From NCBI GenBank assembly GCA_910588625.1, contig CAJUQN010000140.1:1-5292 (forward strand): a stretch of 5,292 nucleotides of DNA. The letters run 5' to 3'. Position 1 is the first letter of the stretch; each line of letters begins with the position of its first letter. This DNA is from an uncultured Oscillospiraceae bacterium. Lineage in GTDB: Bacteria > Bacillota > Clostridia > Oscillospirales > Oscillospiraceae. Of the stretch, positions 4,788 through 5,292 are shown in pieces. A program made the translations under genes and the position numbers. The notes beneath the pieces were generated by a model. That model was not told the origin of the DNA. It worked only from the letters and a program-made list of their open reading frames with translations, and did not search any database.

Positions 4788-4906
4788 ATAAGCATAACTC
4801 CCCCCCATCCCCTGCAAAACTTAATTTTTCACGTCATTTGCCGATAATAGATAAGAGGTTATATACCTGAACCATGCCCAGATTCCGGGAACGGGAGGTA
4901 CAGCCG
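4788..4906 (+). other. Intergenic region before the second sigma gene
   Basis: A run of seven C (4800-4806) follows the anti-sigma stop. CAAAACTTAATTTTTC (4815-4830) and CCGATAATAG (4841-4850) could be a -35/-10 pair, but the spacing is long for an ECF promoter and the -35 is poor for SigA, so I give it low weight. No intrinsic terminator is evident. The ATG at 4874 is in frame with the sigma gene but has no good ribosome binding site. Confidence 0.3.
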
Positions 4907-5292
4907 ATGCTGGTCTATTATCTGCAAATGCTCGACACACCGGAGGAAAAGGTGAAGTTTGAGCAGATATATCTGAAATACCGGGGCCTTATGTACCAGG
5001 TAGCGGACGGCATCCTGCACAACCGTCAGGACGCGGAGGACGCTGTGCATAACGCTTTTTTGCGAATCATCAAAAAATTTTCCAGGTTTCAGAATACTCC
5101 GGCAAAGGACCTGGCCCCGCAGGTTGCGGTCATCGCCAGAAATGAGGCTATTTCGCTCCAGAGGAAGCAGAGGGGAGAAGCCCCGCTGGAGGATTGGGAC
5201 GGCCTTGCCGAGCCGTCGGAGTCTATCAGCGACTACCTGTCAGCGCCAGTGATAAAATGTAAAAAACGCCGAGGAAAAAATGTAGTTTTGTG
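4907..5292 (+). CDS. Second ECF-type sigma factor, N-terminal part, running off the window
   Basis: The gene starts at 4907, where GGGAGGT (4893-4899) lies 7 nt upstream and the family sequence begins (MLVYYLQMLDTPEEKVKFEQ). An in-frame ATG at 4874 would add 11 residues but has a poor ribosome binding site. Region 2 is clear: IYLKYRGLMYQVADGILHNR (21-40), then QDAEDAVHNAFLRIIKKF (41-58), the helix that binds core polymerase and the -10. VIARNEAISLQRKQR (75-89) finishes it. The linker from 90 to about 110 is acidic. After ISDYL (107-111) the frame stays open but reads SAPVIKCKKRRGKNVVL, which no longer resembles the start of region 4, and the DNA becomes A-rich. The gene is therefore either interrupted near 5240-5250 or diverged. 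It belongs to a different ECF subfamily from the gene at 3404, so it is not a simple duplicate. Target genes are unknown. Confidence 0.75.
   Translation, partial: MLVYYLQMLDTPEEKVKFEQIYLKYRGLMYQVADGILHNRQDAEDAVHNAFLRIIKKFSRFQNTPAKDLAPQVAVIARNEAISLQRKQRGEAPLEDWDGLAEPSESISDYLSAPVIKCKKRRGKNVVL
5244..5292. mobile_element. Possible end of an inserted element at the right edge
   Basis: From about 5244 the composition shifts from GC-rich coding DNA to A-rich DNA. AAAATGTA occurs at 5254-5261 and 5277-5284, 23 bp apart. Short spaced terminal repeats of this sort are a feature of IS21-type ends. Only about 45 bases are visible and no transposase is seen, so this is a weak call. A diverged or frameshifted sigma gene is the alternative. 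Confidence 0.25.

Noticed and set aside
4874..4906. Start of the second sigma gene at the ATG at 4874
   Set aside because: It lacks a good ribosome binding site, while GGGAGGT before 4907 is ideal and family N termini begin with the MLVYYL segment.
1..5292. CRISPR array, tRNA, rRNA or riboswitch
   Set aside because: No regularly spaced long repeats and no cloverleaf or conserved RNA motif were recognised by eye on either strand.

Overview
The window reads as chromosome from a gut-type Clostridia, most likely Oscillospiraceae/Ruminococcaceae or a near relative. I base this on the protein families (BlaI plus M56 BlaR1-like peptidase, SinR-type XRE repressor, short SLOG protein, Clostridia-type ECF sigma factors with ATGA-coupled membrane partners), the strong AGGAGG-type ribosome binding sites, and coding DNA that is moderately GC-rich by eye. 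The assignment is by recognition, not by a search. Almost everything here is regulatory. There is no rRNA, tRNA or CRISPR array, and no complete mobile element.

Layout. Positions 1-343 hold no assignable gene, but they contain a 10-bp inverted repeat (114-147) and a very strong hairpin terminator (243-283) that ends the leftward operon. On the minus strand, 344-2169 is a blaI-blaR1-type operon: a BlaI-like repressor (1813-2169) overlapping an M56 membrane metallopeptidase (425-1816) by ATGA. The promoter lies at 2210-2238. Two copies of the same operator (TGACTAT-N4-ATAGTCA) bracket it, and the downstream copy is the core of a 36-bp perfect palindrome. Also on the minus strand, 2333-2680 encodes an XRE repressor. 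It is divergent from a plus-strand SLOG-domain protein (2813-3262), and the shared intergenic region carries overlapping promoters and an 11-bp direct repeat.

Right half, plus strand. An ECF sigma factor (3404-3957) is followed, with an ATGA overlap, by its probable membrane anti-sigma partner (3954-4787). A second ECF sigma factor from a different subfamily starts at 4907 and runs to the window edge.

The striking theme is damage to signalling genes. The blaR1 frame is interrupted by an in-frame TGA, after which 26 protein-like codons continue to a TAA. The first sigma factor has a one-base frameshift near 3724 that separates its region 2 from its region 4. The second sigma factor loses family resemblance near 5240-5250, where the base composition turns A-rich and a short repeat appears, as if something had inserted. 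These could be real decay, strain-specific switching or assembly errors. The two matched operators and the three lesions are the observations I would check first.
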